64,000 nt of DNA from Metabacillus niabensis. Lineage in GTDB: Bacteria; Bacillota; Bacilli; Bacillales; Bacillaceae. The notes beneath the pieces are model-generated. The model had not been told where the DNA came from. It saw nothing but the letters and a program-made list of their open reading frames with translations, and made no database searches. Location of the stretch: positions 372,001 through 436,000 of the forward strand of contig NZ_JAIVLH010000001.1 of NCBI RefSeq assembly GCF_020524345.1, in the 5' to 3' direction. Below are positions 36,922 to 46,931 of the stretch, one piece after another. The position numbers and the translations under genes were made by a program. Within the stretch, counting starts at the first letter, position 1; the number at the start of each line of letters is the position of its first letter.

Positions 36922-36954
36922 AGCATCTCCAGGAAGGAGGTGCTTTTTTATTTT
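36920..36954 (+). terminator. Terminator of xerD
   Basis: AAAGCATCTCC (36920-36930) pairs with GGAGGTGCTTT (36936-36946; one G-T pair), followed by TTTTTATTTT. Confidence 0.8.
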
Positions 36955-37077
36955 ACTATCAGTAAGTATAAGGTTTTATTGATGATGGGATAAAAATACA
37001 AAGGCATTCGTCATTCTGACTTGGCGGAAAGCCATGTTTTTCTAACATTTAAAAAATAGAATAGTAGAGGAGTTAAG

Positions 37078-37138
37078 TTGTCAATATACGCTAATAAAGT
37101 ATATAATGGAATTGAAATAGTTGTCAGACTTCTGACAA
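37078..37138 (+). promoter_or_regulatory. deoB promoter and palindromic operator
   Basis: TTGTCA (37078-37083), 18 bases, TATAAT (37102-37107) form a sigma-A promoter. TTGTCAGACTTCTGACAA (37121-37138) is a perfect palindrome with a 2-base centre, starting about 7 bases after the expected transcription start. That is a classic repressor position. The 294 bases between xerD and deoB hold nothing else clear. Confidence 0.65.
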
Positions 37139-37215
37139 GTTCCTCTTATAGAATGGAATGTTATGATAAATGGAAAAGTATAATAAGGTATGAAGTAAAG
37201 GAGGACATTAATGGT

Positions 37216-38400
37216 ATGGAGAAGTATACATATAAGCGAGTATTTTTAATCGTATTAGACTCTGTAGGAATTGGTGAAGCACCTGATGCAGAAAAGTTCA
37301 ACGATTTAGGTGCGGATACAATAGGACATATTGCTGAACATATGGGCGGCTTACACATGCCGAATATGGCGAAATTAGGTTTAAGTCACATTCGCGAAAT
37401 TAAAGGAATACCAAAACAACCTCATCCACTTGCTTTTTATACAAAAATGCAAGAAGCATCAAATGGTAAAGATACCATGACAGGTCACTGGGAAATCATG
37501 GGTCTAAATATAGAGCAGCCATTTCAAGTATTCCCGGAAGGATTTCCAGATGATTTAATAAAAGAGTTAGAGGAAAAGTCCGGAAGAAAAATTATTGGAA
37601 ACAAACCTGCTTCTGGAACTGAAATCTTAGATGAACTAGGTGAAGAACATATGAAGACAGGTAGTCTCATTGTTTATACTTCAGCTGACTCCGTTCTACA
37701 GATCGCAGCACATGAAGAAATTGTCCCTCTTGATGAATTATATAAAATCTGTGAAATGACCAGAGAGATGACGATGAATGATAAATATATGATTGGACGA
37801 ATTATTGCAAGACCATTCCTTGGAAAACCAGGTGAATTTACTCGTACTGCAAACCGCCATGATTATGCTCTAAAACCTTTTGATCGAACTGTAATGAATG
37901 AACTAAAAGACAATAAATTCGATGTGATTTCAATTGGGAAGATTGCTGATATTTATGATGGAGAAGGAATTACCCAATCCTTACGTACAAAATCAAATAT
38001 GGATGGTATGGATAAGTTAAATGAAACGTTAGATATGGAATTTACTGGATTGAGCTTCTTGAACTTAGTTGATTTTGATGCCCTTTTTGGCCATAGAAGA
38101 GATCCAAAAGGATATGGTAAAGCTCTTGAAGAATATGATGAAAGGCTATCAGAAGTGTTAGATAAATTAAAGAAAGACGATCTGCTAATGATTACGGCTG
38201 ATCATGGAAATGACCCGGTACACCATGGCACTGATCATACAAGAGAGTATGTACCATTGTTAGTCTATAGTCCAAGCTTTACTGAAGGAAAAGAGCTTCC
38301 ATTAAGAGAAACGTTTGCTGATATAGGAGCAACAATTGCCGATAATTTCAAAGTGAAACTACCTGAATATGGTAAAAGTTTTCTGTCAGAGTTGAAATAG
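37216..38400 (+). CDS. deoB: Phosphopentomutase
   Basis: Interconverts (deoxy)ribose 1-phosphate and 5-phosphate, feeding nucleoside sugars into central metabolism. 394 residues, the exact B. subtilis Drm length. Two-metal alkaline-phosphatase fold: [15 protein letters not shown] at the start, the phosphorylated Thr in [10 protein letters not shown], and ligands ITADHGNDP and [11 protein letters not shown] near the end. The frame opens at 37078, but ATG 37216 lies about 11 bases after AAAGGAGG and matches the family start. First gene of a nucleoside operon. Confidence 0.96.
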   Translation: MEKYTYKRVFLIVLDSVGIGEAPDAEKFNDLGADTIGHIAEHMGGLHMPNMAKLGLSHIREIKGIPKQPHPLAFYTKMQEASNGKDTMTGHWEIMGLNIEQPFQVFPEGFPDDLIKELEEKSGRKIIGNKPASGTEILDELGEEHMKTGSLIVYTSADSVLQIAAHEEIVPLDELYKICEMTREMTMNDKYMIGRIIARPFLGKPGEFTRTANRHDYALKPFDRTVMNELKDNKFDVISIGKIADIYDGEGITQSLRTKSNMDGMDKLNETLDMEFTGLSFLNLVDFDALFGHRRDPKGYGKALEEYDERLSEVLDKLKKDDLLMITADHGNDPVHHGTDHTREYVPLLVYSPSFTEGKELPLRETFADIGATIADNFKVKLPEYGKSFLSELK

Positions 38401-38413
38401 GAGGAGATACATA

Positions 38414-39235
38414 GTGAATATTGAAAAAATTAGAGAAGCAGCTAATTACTTAAAAGATAAATATAAAGATACGCCAAGCATTGGTTTAATTTTGGGCTCA
38501 GGCTTAGGTGTTTTGGCAGATGAAATTGAAAGCCCTGTAAAAATTCCATACAACGAGATTCCTAATTTTCCTGTGTCAACTGTTGAAGGACATGCAGGTC
38601 AGCTCGTTTTTGGTCAGTTAAAAGGTGTAAAAGTAGTAGCCATGCAAGGAAGATTTCACTTCTATGAAGGCTATAGCTTAGAGAAAGTAACTGCACCGGT
38701 TCGTGTTATGAAGGAGTTAGGTGTTGATACATTAATCGTGACAAATGCTGCAGGAGGAATCAATAAAACATTCGAAGCGGGAGATCTAATGCTAATAAGT
38801 GATCACATTAATAATATGGGCACAAACCCATTGATTGGTCCTAATGTTTCGGAATTTGGTGCCCGATTCCCGGATATGTCTGAGAGCTATGATATGACAT
38901 TAAGAGAATTAGCGAAAAGTGTTGCAAGTGAGTTAAATATTAAGTTGCAGGAAGGAGTCTATGTTGGAAATACAGGCCCATCCTATGAAACTCCGGCTGA
39001 AGTACGTGCTCTCCGAATTATTGGAGGTGACGCAGTAGGTATGTCTACAGTTCCGGAAGTAATTATAGCAAAACATGCCGGACTAAAAGTATTAGGTATT
39101 TCATGTATTTCAAACATGGCTGCAGGAATTCTCGATCAGCCTCTATCACATGATGAAGTAATAGAAACAACAGAGAAAGTCCGTGTTAACTTTTTGAACT
39201 TGGTGAAAAGCATTGTAGAAAAAATCAACTCCTAA
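38414..39235 (+). CDS. pupG: Purine-nucleoside phosphorylase
   Basis: Phosphorolysis of guanosine and inosine to base plus ribose 1-phosphate, the substrate of DeoB. 273 residues, trimeric PNP class: GLILGSGLGVLADEI at the start, phosphate loop VEGHAGQLVFG, and the signature Asn in FEAGDLMLISDHINNMG and GISCISNMAAGI. GTG start with GGAGGAGAT upstream, 13 bases after deoB. Confidence 0.95.
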   Translation: MNIEKIREAANYLKDKYKDTPSIGLILGSGLGVLADEIESPVKIPYNEIPNFPVSTVEGHAGQLVFGQLKGVKVVAMQGRFHFYEGYSLEKVTAPVRVMKELGVDTLIVTNAAGGINKTFEAGDLMLISDHINNMGTNPLIGPNVSEFGARFPDMSESYDMTLRELAKSVASELNIKLQEGVYVGNTGPSYETPAEVRALRIIGGDAVGMSTVPEVIIAKHAGLKVLGISCISNMAAGILDQPLSHDEVIETTEKVRVNFLNLVKSIVEKINS

Positions 39236-39258
39236 TCTGAATAAAAAGGTGATATGCA

Positions 39259-40560
39259 ATGAGAATGGTTGATCTAATTGAAAAAAAACGTGATGGAAAA
39301 GAACTAACAAAGGAAGAAATCCATCATATTATAAAAGGCTACACCTCAGGAGACATACCTGATTACCAAATGAGTGCTTTTACAATGGCGGTCTATTTTC
39401 AAGGAATGACAGATCATGAACGGGCTGAACTTACAATGGCGATGGTACATTCCGGAGATACCATTGATTTAAGTGAAGTAGAAGGTATTAAAGTTGATAA
39501 ACATAGTACAGGCGGTGTGGGTGATACAACTACCCTTGTATTAGGTCCATTGGTAGCAGCAGTAGGTGTACCTGTAGCAAAAATGTCAGGAAGAGGACTT
39601 GGACATACCGGTGGAACAATTGATAAGCTTGAATCAGTACCAGGCTTTCATGTTGAGATCGAAAACAAGCAATTTATTAAATTAGTGAACAAAAATAAAA
39701 TTGCAGTCATTGGTCAAAGCGGGAATCTTACTCCTGCGGATAAAAGCTTATATGCATTGCGAGATGTAACCGCTACAGTAAACAGTATACCTCTCATAGC
39801 AAGCTCCATTATGAGTAAAAAAATTGCAGCAGGAGCAGATGCTATTGTTCTTGACGTCAAGACAGGTGCAGGTGCTTTTATGAAAGATCTTGATGACTCA
39901 AAAGAATTAGCAAAGGCAATGGTTGATATCGGAAACTTAGTTGGCCGCAGAACGATGGCCATTATCTCTGATATGAGTCAACCACTCGGGTTTGCAATCG
40001 GCAATGCGTTAGAAGTAAAAGAAGCAATCGACACATTAAGCGGCAAAGGTCCAAGAGACTTAGCAGAACTTTGCTTATCACTTGGAAGCTATATGGTACT
40101 CTTGGCTGAAAAAGCTCAGACTTTAGAAGAAGCCAGATCTATGCTTATTGAAGTTATGAACAATGGGAAAGCGAGAAGGGCGATGAAAACGTTCCTTGAG
40201 GCTCAGGGTGGAGATGGATCAGTTGTAGATAAACCTGAAACGTTGCCACAATCAACATATAAAATTGAGCTTGAAGCAAAACAAGATGGCTACCTATCTG
40301 AAATGATTGCTGACTCAATTGGAACAGCCGCCATGCTACTAGGAGCAGGTCGCGCAACAAAAGAATCCCAAATTGACCTGGCCGTAGGACTCGTCTTAAA
40401 TAAAAAAATTGGAGATACAGTTAAAAAGGGTGAATCCTTAGTAACAATCCATAGTAATCGCGAAAATGTAGAAGATGTAAAAGAAAAGCTTTATGCAAGT
40501 ATTTCAATTAGCGAACAAAAGGTAGAAGCACCGAAATTAATTTATGCAACTGTTGAATAG
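39259..40560 (+). CDS. pdp: Pyrimidine-nucleoside phosphorylase
   Basis: Cleaves uridine, deoxyuridine and thymidine with phosphate. 433 residues, standard length. The thymidine phosphorylase signature [17 protein letters not shown] is near residue 113, with the phosphate site KHSTGGVGD before it. AAAAGGTG precedes the ATG. In B. subtilis pdp lies with dra-nupC; here it follows pupG after 23 bases and shares its terminator, so the three enzymes form one salvage operon. Confidence 0.95.
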   Translation: MRMVDLIEKKRDGKELTKEEIHHIIKGYTSGDIPDYQMSAFTMAVYFQGMTDHERAELTMAMVHSGDTIDLSEVEGIKVDKHSTGGVGDTTTLVLGPLVAAVGVPVAKMSGRGLGHTGGTIDKLESVPGFHVEIENKQFIKLVNKNKIAVIGQSGNLTPADKSLYALRDVTATVNSIPLIASSIMSKKIAAGADAIVLDVKTGAGAFMKDLDDSKELAKAMVDIGNLVGRRTMAIISDMSQPLGFAIGNALEVKEAIDTLSGKGPRDLAELCLSLGSYMVLLAEKAQTLEEARSMLIEVMNNGKARRAMKTFLEAQGGDGSVVDKPETLPQSTYKIELEAKQDGYLSEMIADSIGTAAMLLGAGRATKESQIDLAVGLVLNKKIGDTVKKGESLVTIHSNRENVEDVKEKLYASISISEQKVEAPKLIYATVE

Positions 40561-40570
40561 TTAGTAGGAG

Positions 40571-40596
40571 ACCACAGCCGGAGGCTGTGGTTTTTT
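40571..40596 (+). terminator. Terminator of the deoB-pupG-pdp operon
   Basis: ACCACAGCC (40571-40579) pairs with GGCTGTGGT (40583-40591), followed by a T6 run. Confidence 0.85.
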
Positions 40597-40900
40597 AGTT
40601 GGAAATTGCAATAGTTGAAGTGACGCATACAAAGGAGAAAAGTCATTCGAGTATTACCTGAATTTTCTTAATGAAGACTATTATACCTTTCATGATTTGA
40701 GGTTCTTCAAGCATTAAAAGACTACTATTATTTGATAGGTCCTTCAATTACCAATGAAATTCAGAACATTTACTAACCTCAAATCAAGAACGACTTCATA
40801 AACATTACTTTCTTCACTAAATCTCAACTCCTCTGGAACTATGTGTAATCTCACTTATTGTATTGAAATGTAAGCAGCTTCAAAAATTTCTTCCAACCCT
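40597..40900. other. Non-coding gap before dacF
   Basis: About 300 bases without a supported gene. GATTTGAGGTT (40694-40704) is repeated inverted as AACCTCAAATC (40775-40785). On the minus strand, between these arms and 40855, short frames such as EELRFSEESNVYEVVLDL look protein-like but are broken by stops and lack a ribosome binding site. It may be debris of a lost gene. Confidence 0.35.
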
Positions 40901-40901
40901 T

Positions 40902-40930
40902 GTATATTTTCCCTCCTACTGGAAAAAATG
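40902..40930 (+). promoter_or_regulatory. Sigma-F promoter of dacF
   Basis: GTATA (40902-40906), 14 bases, GGAAAAAATG (40921-40930) fit the sigma-F consensus. It lies 30 bases before the dacF start; dacF is a known forespore gene. Confidence 0.6.
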
Positions 40931-40959
40931 GAAAGTATAAAGAATGGAGGGCTTATGAA

Positions 40960-42123
40960 ATGAAACGAGTGATATCGTGTTTAACGCTTATAACAATGCT
41001 GCTTTCTGTAACACCAATGGCTTTAGCTAAAGAATCAACAACTGTCGAGCTTGCAGATAAAGCGAAGTCTGCTGTTTTAATTGAACGGGATACCGGAACC
41101 ATTTTGTATGATAAAAACAGTAATGAAAAACTTCCTCCAGCAAGTATGACAAAAATAATGACAATGCTTCTTATTATGGAAGCGCTAGATAAAGGACAAA
41201 TTAAATGGGATGAAAAGGTCCGTACAAGTGAATATGCTGCTTCTATGGGAGGATCACAAATCTTTCTTGAGCCTGGAGAAGAAATGACTGTGGAGCAAAT
41301 GCTAAAAGGAATTGCAATTGGATCAGGTAATGATGCTTCCGTTGCAATGGCTGAAAAAATCGCAGGATCTGCTGATGAATTTGTCAATATGATGAATAAA
41401 AAAGTAGAAGAACTGGATTTGAAAAATACGCATTTTAAAAACCCAACAGGTTTACCGGAACAAGATCATTATAGTTCAGCTCATGATATGGCTTTAATGG
41501 CGAAAGAATTATTAAAATATGAAGAAATTACGAACTTTACTGGGAAATATGAAGACTATTTACGTGAAGGAACAGATAAAAAATTCTGGCTTGTGAACAC
41601 AAATCGGCTTGTAAAGTTTTATCCTGGAGTAGATGGAGTGAAAACAGGCTTTACAAATGAAGCGAAATATTGTTTAACAGCAACTGCTAAAAAGGACAAT
41701 ATGCGTGTTATCGCAGTAGTATTTGGAGCAGATACCCCTAAAGATCGTAATGCACAAGTTACAAAAATGCTTGACTATGCGTTTAGCCAATATCAAACAC
41801 ATCCTTTATTCGAAAAAGATCATGTGTTATCACAATTGAAAGTTAGTAAAGGCAGTGAAAAAGAAGTAAATCTTATGACGTCAGAGCCTATTTCTGTATT
41901 AACGAAAAAAGGTGAAAAGGTCGATGATGTAACACAAGAAATTTTAATGAAAAATGATATTAAAGCTCCTGTGAAAAAAGGAGATGAGCTTGGAACTCTC
42001 CAATTAAAGAAAGATGGCAAATTGATTGCAGAGAGTAAACTTGTTGCGGAAAAAGATATTGACGAAGCAAGCTGGTGGACAATGTTTAAGAGAGTAATGG
42101 GTAACTTTACAAAGGCTGGCTGA
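40960..42123 (+). CDS. dacF: D-alanyl-D-alanine carboxypeptidase DacF
   Basis: Forespore low-molecular-weight penicillin-binding protein that trims peptide side chains and sets cross-linking of spore peptidoglycan. 387 residues. A signal peptide ends at MALAKE; catalytic SMTK is in PPASMTKIMTML, SGN in IGSGNDASVAMAEK, and KTG in GVKTGFTNEAKYC. The C-terminal PBP5-type domain follows. ATG 40960 has GGAGGG 8 bases before it; the frame open to 40900 is not used. spoIIAA follows within 100 bases. Confidence 0.93.
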   Translation: MKRVISCLTLITMLLSVTPMALAKESTTVELADKAKSAVLIERDTGTILYDKNSNEKLPPASMTKIMTMLLIMEALDKGQIKWDEKVRTSEYAASMGGSQIFLEPGEEMTVEQMLKGIAIGSGNDASVAMAEKIAGSADEFVNMMNKKVEELDLKNTHFKNPTGLPEQDHYSSAHDMALMAKELLKYEEITNFTGKYEDYLREGTDKKFWLVNTNRLVKFYPGVDGVKTGFTNEAKYCLTATAKKDNMRVIAVVFGADTPKDRNAQVTKMLDYAFSQYQTHPLFEKDHVLSQLKVSKGSEKEVNLMTSEPISVLTKKGEKVDDVTQEILMKNDIKAPVKKGDELGTLQLKKDGKLIAESKLVAEKDIDEASWWTMFKRVMGNFTKAG

Positions 42124-42125
42124 TG

Positions 42126-42184
42126 TTGACGAAATACCACTAGTTTTGTCATCGGGCAGGAAAATCAAAGTTCAATCAAGAATT
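42126..42184 (+). promoter_or_regulatory. Spo0A box and sigma-H promoter of spoIIA
   Basis: TTGACGAA (42126-42133) is a perfect Spo0A box (TTGNCGAA). Further on, GCAGGAAAAT (42156-42165) and GAAT (42180-42183) fit the sigma-H -35 and -10. Both lie in the 97 bases between dacF and spoIIAA, matching the known Spo0A and sigma-H control of this operon. Confidence 0.75.
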
Positions 42185-42220
42185 GACTCTTTATCCAGAA
42201 TTTAAGGAGGGGTAAAAACC

Positions 42221-42574
42221 TTGAGTCTAGCGATTGAACTTGATGTAAAAGAATCTGTACTTTGTATAAGACTCTCAGGTGAACTTGATCATCATGCAGC
42301 AGAGGAATTACGTACAAAAGTAACAGACACTTTAGCTGCAAATCAAATTCAGCATATTGTATTAAATCTTGGACAACTATCGTTTATGGATAGTTCAGGA
42401 TTGGGAGTCATCTTAGGAAGATATAAACAAATTAAAGCAACCGGCGGAGAAATGGTTGTATGTGCAATTTCTCCGGCAGTCAAACGATTATTTGATATGT
42501 CAGGTTTATTTAAAATTATTCGATTAGAAGAGAATGAGCACAAAGCGCTCCAGACTTTGGGGGTGGCATCATGA
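42221..42574 (+). CDS. spoIIAA: Anti-sigma F factor antagonist SpoIIAA
   Basis: STAS-domain protein that, when dephosphorylated, strips SpoIIAB off sigma-F in the forespore. 117 residues. The phosphorylation site Ser58 is in [16 protein letters not shown], numbered exactly as in B. subtilis. TTG start with AAGGAGGGG upstream. The stop overlaps the spoIIAB start. Confidence 0.97.
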   Translation: MSLAIELDVKESVLCIRLSGELDHHAAEELRTKVTDTLAANQIQHIVLNLGQLSFMDSSGLGVILGRYKQIKATGGEMVVCAISPAVKRLFDMSGLFKIIRLEENEHKALQTLGVAS

Positions 42575-43011
42575 AAAACGAAATGAACCTTCAATTTTCA
42601 GCGCTAAGTCAAAATGAATCATTTGCAAGGGTAACAGTAGCTGCTTTTATTACTCAGTTAGATCCGACAATGGATGAATTAACAGAGATTAAAACGGTAG
42701 TTTCGGAGGCAGTTACGAATGCCATCATCCACGGATATGATAATGACCCAAATGGTATTGTGTATATTTCTGTCACGTTAGAGGATGGAATGGTTCAATT
42801 AACAATCCGTGACGAAGGAATGGGGATTGTTGATGTTGAAGAGGCAAGACAGCCTCTCTATACAACAAAGCCTGAACTCGAAAGATCCGGGATGGGGTTT
42901 ACGATCATGGAGAACTTCATGGATGAAATTTCAGTTGAGTCCTCTGAATCAAATGGAACAACTGTTAGACTGGTAAAACACTTATCGAAAAGTAAAGCTT
43001 TATGCAATTAA
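42571..43011 (+). CDS. spoIIAB: Anti-sigma F factor and serine kinase SpoIIAB
   Basis: Holds sigma-F inactive and phosphorylates SpoIIAA. 146 residues, GHKL ATPase fold: N-box [16 protein letters not shown]1 box IRDEGMGI and the lid region with [14 protein letters not shown]. Starts within the spoIIAA stop codon and is followed after 13 bases by sigF. Confidence 0.97.
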   Translation: MKNEMNLQFSALSQNESFARVTVAAFITQLDPTMDELTEIKTVVSEAVTNAIIHGYDNDPNGIVYISVTLEDGMVQLTIRDEGMGIVDVEEARQPLYTTKPELERSGMGFTIMENFMDEISVESSESNGTTVRLVKHLSKSKALCN

Positions 43012-43024
43012 AGGGAGACTTGCT

Positions 43025-43786
43025 ATGGATGTGGAGGTCAAGAACGATCAATCGAATACACAGTTAAAGGATCATGAGGTTAAGGAATTAATTCGTCGTA
43101 GTCAAGAAGGTGACCAAGAAGCACGAGATTTAATTATCCAAAAAAACATGAGATTAGTATGGTCTGTTGTCCAGCGTTTTTTAAATCGTGGATACGAACC
43201 TGATGACTTATTCCAAATTGGCAGTATAGGATTATTAAAATCTGTCGATAAATTTGATTTATCTTATGATGTTAGATTTTCGACGTATGCTGTACCGATG
43301 ATTATTGGTGAAATTCAACGTTTTATTCGCGATGATGGTACAGTAAAAGTGAGCCGTTCCCTAAAGGAACTAGGAAATAAAATCAGACGGGCACGAGATG
43401 AATTATCCAAAACAATGGGAAAAGTACCGACAGTTGCTGAAATAGCCTCCTACCTAGATATTGCTCCTGAAGATGTTGTACTTGCACAGGAAGCTGTAAG
43501 AGCACCTTCATCTATCCATGAAACTGTTTATGAAAATGATGGAGATCCTATTACATTACTAGATCAAATAGCTGACAATACAGAAACAAAATGGTTTGAT
43601 AAAATTGTATTGAAGGACGCCATTCGAGATTTAGATGAGCGAGAGAGACTTATTGTGTACCTGAGATATTATAAAGATCAAACACAGTCAGAGGTAGCTG
43701 ATCGGCTCGGAATCTCTCAAGTGCAAGTATCGAGACTTGAGAAAAAGATCTTGCAACAAATGAAAGATAAGATGAATCAAATATAA
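43025..43786 (+). CDS. sigF: RNA polymerase sigma-F factor
   Basis: First compartment-specific sporulation sigma factor, active in the forespore. 253 residues. Region 2 is seen as GYEPDDLFQIGSIGLLKSV and KFDLSYDVRFSTYAVPMIIG, region 3 in the centre, and region 4 as the final helix-turn-helix QTQSEVADRLGISQVQVSRL. AAGGGAG precedes the ATG. Last gene of the spoIIA operon. Confidence 0.98.
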   Translation: MDVEVKNDQSNTQLKDHEVKELIRRSQEGDQEARDLIIQKNMRLVWSVVQRFLNRGYEPDDLFQIGSIGLLKSVDKFDLSYDVRFSTYAVPMIIGEIQRFIRDDGTVKVSRSLKELGNKIRRARDELSKTMGKVPTVAEIASYLDIAPEDVVLAQEAVRAPSSIHETVYENDGDPITLLDQIADNTETKWFDKIVLKDAIRDLDERERLIVYLRYYKDQTQSEVADRLGISQVQVSRLEKKILQQMKDKMNQI

Positions 43787-43858
43787 AAGAGGAAGAATAA
43801 TGATTATCACTCCATTTTCATTTTTAGGAGGATAATGAGTATTCTTCCTCTTTTTTTT
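43787..43858 (+). terminator. Terminator of the spoIIA operon
   Basis: A 13-bp stem, AAGAGGAAGAATA (43787-43799) with TATTCTTCCTCTT (43840-43852), carries an inner hairpin and ends in a T8 run. Confidence 0.8.
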
Positions 43859-43921
43859 GCTTATTCAACTGCTTTTTCTCATTTACAATCCAATGGTAAT
43901 TGTTGGACTTTCTTACAGGAC

Positions 43922-43952
43922 TGCATGATTAAAATTAAGGCAATGCATACTA
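43922..43952 (+). promoter_or_regulatory. Sigma-G promoter of the spoVA operon
   Basis: TGCATG (43922-43927), 18 bases, CATACTA (43946-43952) is a near-perfect sigma-G promoter about 90 bases before spoVAA. Confidence 0.75.
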
Positions 43953-44039
43953 CATATACAATCAAATGTTTTACTTGTTACAAGGAGTAATGTAAAGGAA
44001 AAGGTTTCAACAATTACAATCATTAGGAAGTGAACCTTG

Positions 44040-44666
44040 ATGGATAAGACGGTATATATCAGACTTCGTCACCGAATTCAAGTACATCCTAACGATGTCA
44101 TTACTATTGAAAAAATTGCACTCATCGTAGGCGATAAGGAGTTGACAGATAAACTAAAGAAAATTGTCATTCATAAAGTCCAATTAAGGGATAAAAATAT
44201 GGTTGTTATCGATATTATGCATGTCTTAAAGGAAATAAGAAAATTTGATCGCAAAATTGACATTCAGGCATTGGGATCAAACCAGACCATTGTTGAAATT
44301 ATGTACAAAAAGAAGAAACTATCACCTTTATTATTTTGTATCGTATGGCTTTTACTCTTTATTGGAGCAGGGTTGGCCATTATGAATTTCCACGAAGATG
44401 TGAGCATGCAGGCTGTCCACCAACGTATATACAAGATTGTAACAGGAAGAGAGAATGAACAGCCGCTAATCCTTCAGATACCTTATTCACTAGGTCTCGG
44501 ATTAGGAATGATATTGTTTTTCAATCACTTATTCAAAAAGAGAATTAATGAAGAACCAAGTCCCTTAGAAGTGGAAATATTTAATTATCAACTTGATTTA
44601 GATCAATATGTTGCGATGAATGAAAATAAAGAAAATATAAATACGAATGATCATGATAATAAATAG
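44040..44666 (+). CDS. spoVAA: Stage V sporulation protein AA
   Basis: First gene of the spoVA operon, whose products move dipicolinic acid into the forespore and out at germination. 208 residues: a soluble N-terminal part ([13 protein letters not shown]) and two membrane helices in the second half. ATG 44040 follows the TTG at 44037 directly, and either could be used with AGGAAG upstream. It overlaps spoVAB by 14 bases. Confidence 0.93.
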   Translation: MDKTVYIRLRHRIQVHPNDVITIEKIALIVGDKELTDKLKKIVIHKVQLRDKNMVVIDIMHVLKEIRKFDRKIDIQALGSNQTIVEIMYKKKKLSPLLFCIVWLLLFIGAGLAIMNFHEDVSMQAVHQRIYKIVTGRENEQPLILQIPYSLGLGLGMILFFNHLFKKRINEEPSPLEVEIFNYQLDLDQYVAMNENKENINTNDHDNK

Positions 44667-45075
44667 TTTCATTCTCATTATAATCGGATTATCCGGGGGA
44701 CTTGTTGTCGGTTCAGGCTTTGTAGCATTTTTGGCTGTTTTGGGGATTATTCCCAGACTAACACAGTTAACAAAGACCTATCAGTTTATCCATGTCTATG
44801 AGTGGGCAATTATATTAGGCACTGTTTTGGTAGGGTGGGCTAGTTTAAGTAATAGTTTGTTGTTTCAATCAGAGCTTTGGTTAATTCCAATTGGTCTTTT
44901 TTGTGGAATATTTATAGGGATGTTGGCAGCAGCTCTGACAGAGGTATTAAATGTTTTCCCTATTCTGGCTAAAAGGGTCGGGCTTGGTGAAAAGATTCTG
45001 GTTTTGTTAATGGCTATTGTGTTTGGTAAGATTGCCGGTTCATTATTTCATTGGATGTATTTTGTGAATCATTAA
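44653..45075 (+). CDS. spoVAB: Stage V sporulation protein AB
   Basis: Small integral membrane protein of the spoVA operon, 140 residues, with about four hydrophobic helices. The segments [20 protein letters not shown] and [17 protein letters not shown] match the family. ATG 44653 aligns with the B. subtilis start; ATG 44647 is also in frame. It has no good ribosome binding site and is probably translated by coupling with spoVAA. Confidence 0.92.
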   Translation: MIINSFILIIIGLSGGLVVGSGFVAFLAVLGIIPRLTQLTKTYQFIHVYEWAIILGTVLVGWASLSNSLLFQSELWLIPIGLFCGIFIGMLAAALTEVLNVFPILAKRVGLGEKILVLLMAIVFGKIAGSLFHWMYFVNH

Positions 45076-45087
45076 GGAGGTCTGGAT

Positions 45088-45537
45088 ATGGCGAAAATGA
45101 AAGAAGATTATAAGAATAAAATTAAAGATTATCAACCAAAGCCACCATATTTTATTAATTGCCTAAAGGCGTTTCTAATAGGTGGATTTATTTGTTTATG
45201 TGGCCAAGGAATTCAAAATTTTTATATGAATGTTTTTCACTTTTCAGAAAAAGATGCAGGAAATCCGACTGTTGCCACGTTGATTTTACTATCTGCCTTA
45301 CTAACAGGGTTTGGTATTTATGATAAGCTTGGTCAATTTGCGGGAGCAGGATCTGCTGTACCTGTTACTGGGTTTGCTAACTCAATGACAAGTGCAGCAA
45401 TTGAGCATAGAAGTGAAGGAGTTGTATTAGGAGTTGCCACCAATATGTTCAAGTTAGCAGGAAGTGTCATTGTTTTTGGTGTTGTGGCTGCCTATATCGT
45501 AGGAATGATTCGATATTTTTATGGACTAGCATTTTAA
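45088..45537 (+). CDS. spoVAC: Stage V sporulation protein AC
   Basis: Mechanosensitive-type membrane channel subunit for release of calcium-dipicolinate during germination. 149 residues with about four helices. Visible family parts are FIGGFICLCGQGIQ-like segment near residue 30, GFGIYDKLGQFAGAGSAVPV and SMTSAAIEHRSEGVVLG. AAGGAGG lies 8-9 bases before the ATG. It shares its fold with SpoVAEB. Confidence 0.95.
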   Translation: MAKMKEDYKNKIKDYQPKPPYFINCLKAFLIGGFICLCGQGIQNFYMNVFHFSEKDAGNPTVATLILLSALLTGFGIYDKLGQFAGAGSAVPVTGFANSMTSAAIEHRSEGVVLGVATNMFKLAGSVIVFGVVAAYIVGMIRYFYGLAF

Positions 45538-45552
45538 GGTGGGGTGGATCAA

Positions 45553-46575
45553 TTGAAACTAACTGGAAAGCAAACATGGCAATTTGAGAATCCTTTATTT
45601 GTCCATTCAAGTGGAACAGCTGTTGGTCCAAAAGAAGCAGACGGACCACTTGGCCAGTATTTTGATATAAAGCATAAAGAACTTCACTGTGGTGAAGATA
45701 ACTGGGAACTAGCAGAACGAAGGTTAATGGAGCAGGCAGTTGAACAATGTCTTATAAAAGGAAATAAAACGATAGATGATATTGATTTGTTTTTAGCAGG
45801 AGATTTACTGAATCAAAATGTAACGGCAAATTATGTAGCAAGACATCTCAGTCTTCCCTTTCTTTGTATGTTTGGTGCTTGTTCGACATCAATGGAAACA
45901 GTCGCAATGGGATCTGCTTTAGTTGATGGAGGCTTTGCTAGTCAAGTAATTGCTGCTACAAGTAGTCATAATGCCACTGCAGAGAGACAGTTTCGTTATC
46001 CAACGGAATACGGTGGGCAAAAGCCTGATACTGCAACGTTTACAGTAACTGGTTCAGGTGCTGTATTAATTAATAAAGAAGTAAGTAATATTAAAATTAC
46101 CTCTGCGACAATAGGAAAAGTAGCAGATTTAGGGATTAAGGATCCGTTCGATATGGGTTCTGCCATGGCACCAGCAGCAGCGGATACCATTGCACAGCAT
46201 CTAAAAGATTTAAATAGAACTCCAGATGATTATGACCTATTTTTAACGGGAGATCTATCCGGTGTTGGCAGTCCAATTGTAAAAGAGTTATTGAAGGAAG
46301 AAGGCTACGATGTTCACGATAAGCATAATGATTGCGGCTTAATGGTCTATCGCCCTGATCAAAAAGTATTTGCTGGTGGTAGTGGATGCGGTTGTTCTGC
46401 TGTCGTGACATATTCACATATCTTTAATGAACTTAATGCAGGAAATTTAAAGCGAGTTTTTGTTGTAGCGACGGGTGCATTACTTAGCCCAACAATGATT
46501 CAACAGAAAGAATCGATTCCAACAATAGCACATGGAGTTGTTTTCGAAAGAGCGGATGGAGGAGTGAATAGCTAA
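45553..46575 (+). CDS. spoVAD: Stage V sporulation protein AD
   Basis: Soluble dipicolinic-acid binding protein of the spoVA machine, thiolase-like fold. 340 residues. It carries the strongly conserved [36 protein letters not shown] and [19 protein letters not shown] 45553 gives the family start MKLTGKQTW and has AAGGTGGGG upstream; GTG 45544 overlaps that site. Confidence 0.96.
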   Translation: MKLTGKQTWQFENPLFVHSSGTAVGPKEADGPLGQYFDIKHKELHCGEDNWELAERRLMEQAVEQCLIKGNKTIDDIDLFLAGDLLNQNVTANYVARHLSLPFLCMFGACSTSMETVAMGSALVDGGFASQVIAATSSHNATAERQFRYPTEYGGQKPDTATFTVTGSGAVLINKEVSNIKITSATIGKVADLGIKDPFDMGSAMAPAAADTIAQHLKDLNRTPDDYDLFLTGDLSGVGSPIVKELLKEEGYDVHDKHNDCGLMVYRPDQKVFAGGSGCGCSAVVTYSHIFNELNAGNLKRVFVVATGALLSPTMIQQKESIPTIAHGVVFERADGGVNS

Positions 46576-46925
46576 TGGAATATTTATTAGCATTCGTTGT
46601 CGGAGGGGCTATTTGTGTAATAGGTCAAATCCTTTTAGATGTATTTAAATTAACCCCAGCTCATGTCATGAGCTCCTTTGTAGTATCAGGGGCAATATTA
46701 GATGGATTTGGACTTTATGATAAATTAATAAAGTTTGCCGGAGCGGGTGCAACTGTACCTATCACTAGTTTTGGACACTCTCTTTTACATGGAGCAATGG
46801 AACAGGCTAAGGAGCATGGATTTATTGGGATAGGAATTGGAATATTTGAATTAACTTCAGCAGGTATTTCAGCAGCAATTTTATTTGCATTCATTATGGC
46901 ACTTATCTTTAAACCGAAAGGATAG
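46575..46925 (+). CDS. spoVAEB: Stage V sporulation protein AEB
   Basis: Membrane protein of 116 residues with three to four helices, related to SpoVAC ([36 protein letters not shown]). Part of the dipicolinate channel. The ATG overlaps the last base of the spoVAD stop codon, so the two are coupled. Confidence 0.94.
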   Translation: MEYLLAFVVGGAICVIGQILLDVFKLTPAHVMSSFVVSGAILDGFGLYDKLIKFAGAGATVPITSFGHSLLHGAMEQAKEHGFIGIGIGIFELTSAGISAAILFAFIMALIFKPKG

Positions 46926-46931
46926 GTTACA

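Noticed and set aside
37078-37215. 46-residue N-terminal extension of deoB
   Set aside because: The bases hold the promoter and operator, and the protein matches the family only from ATG 37216.
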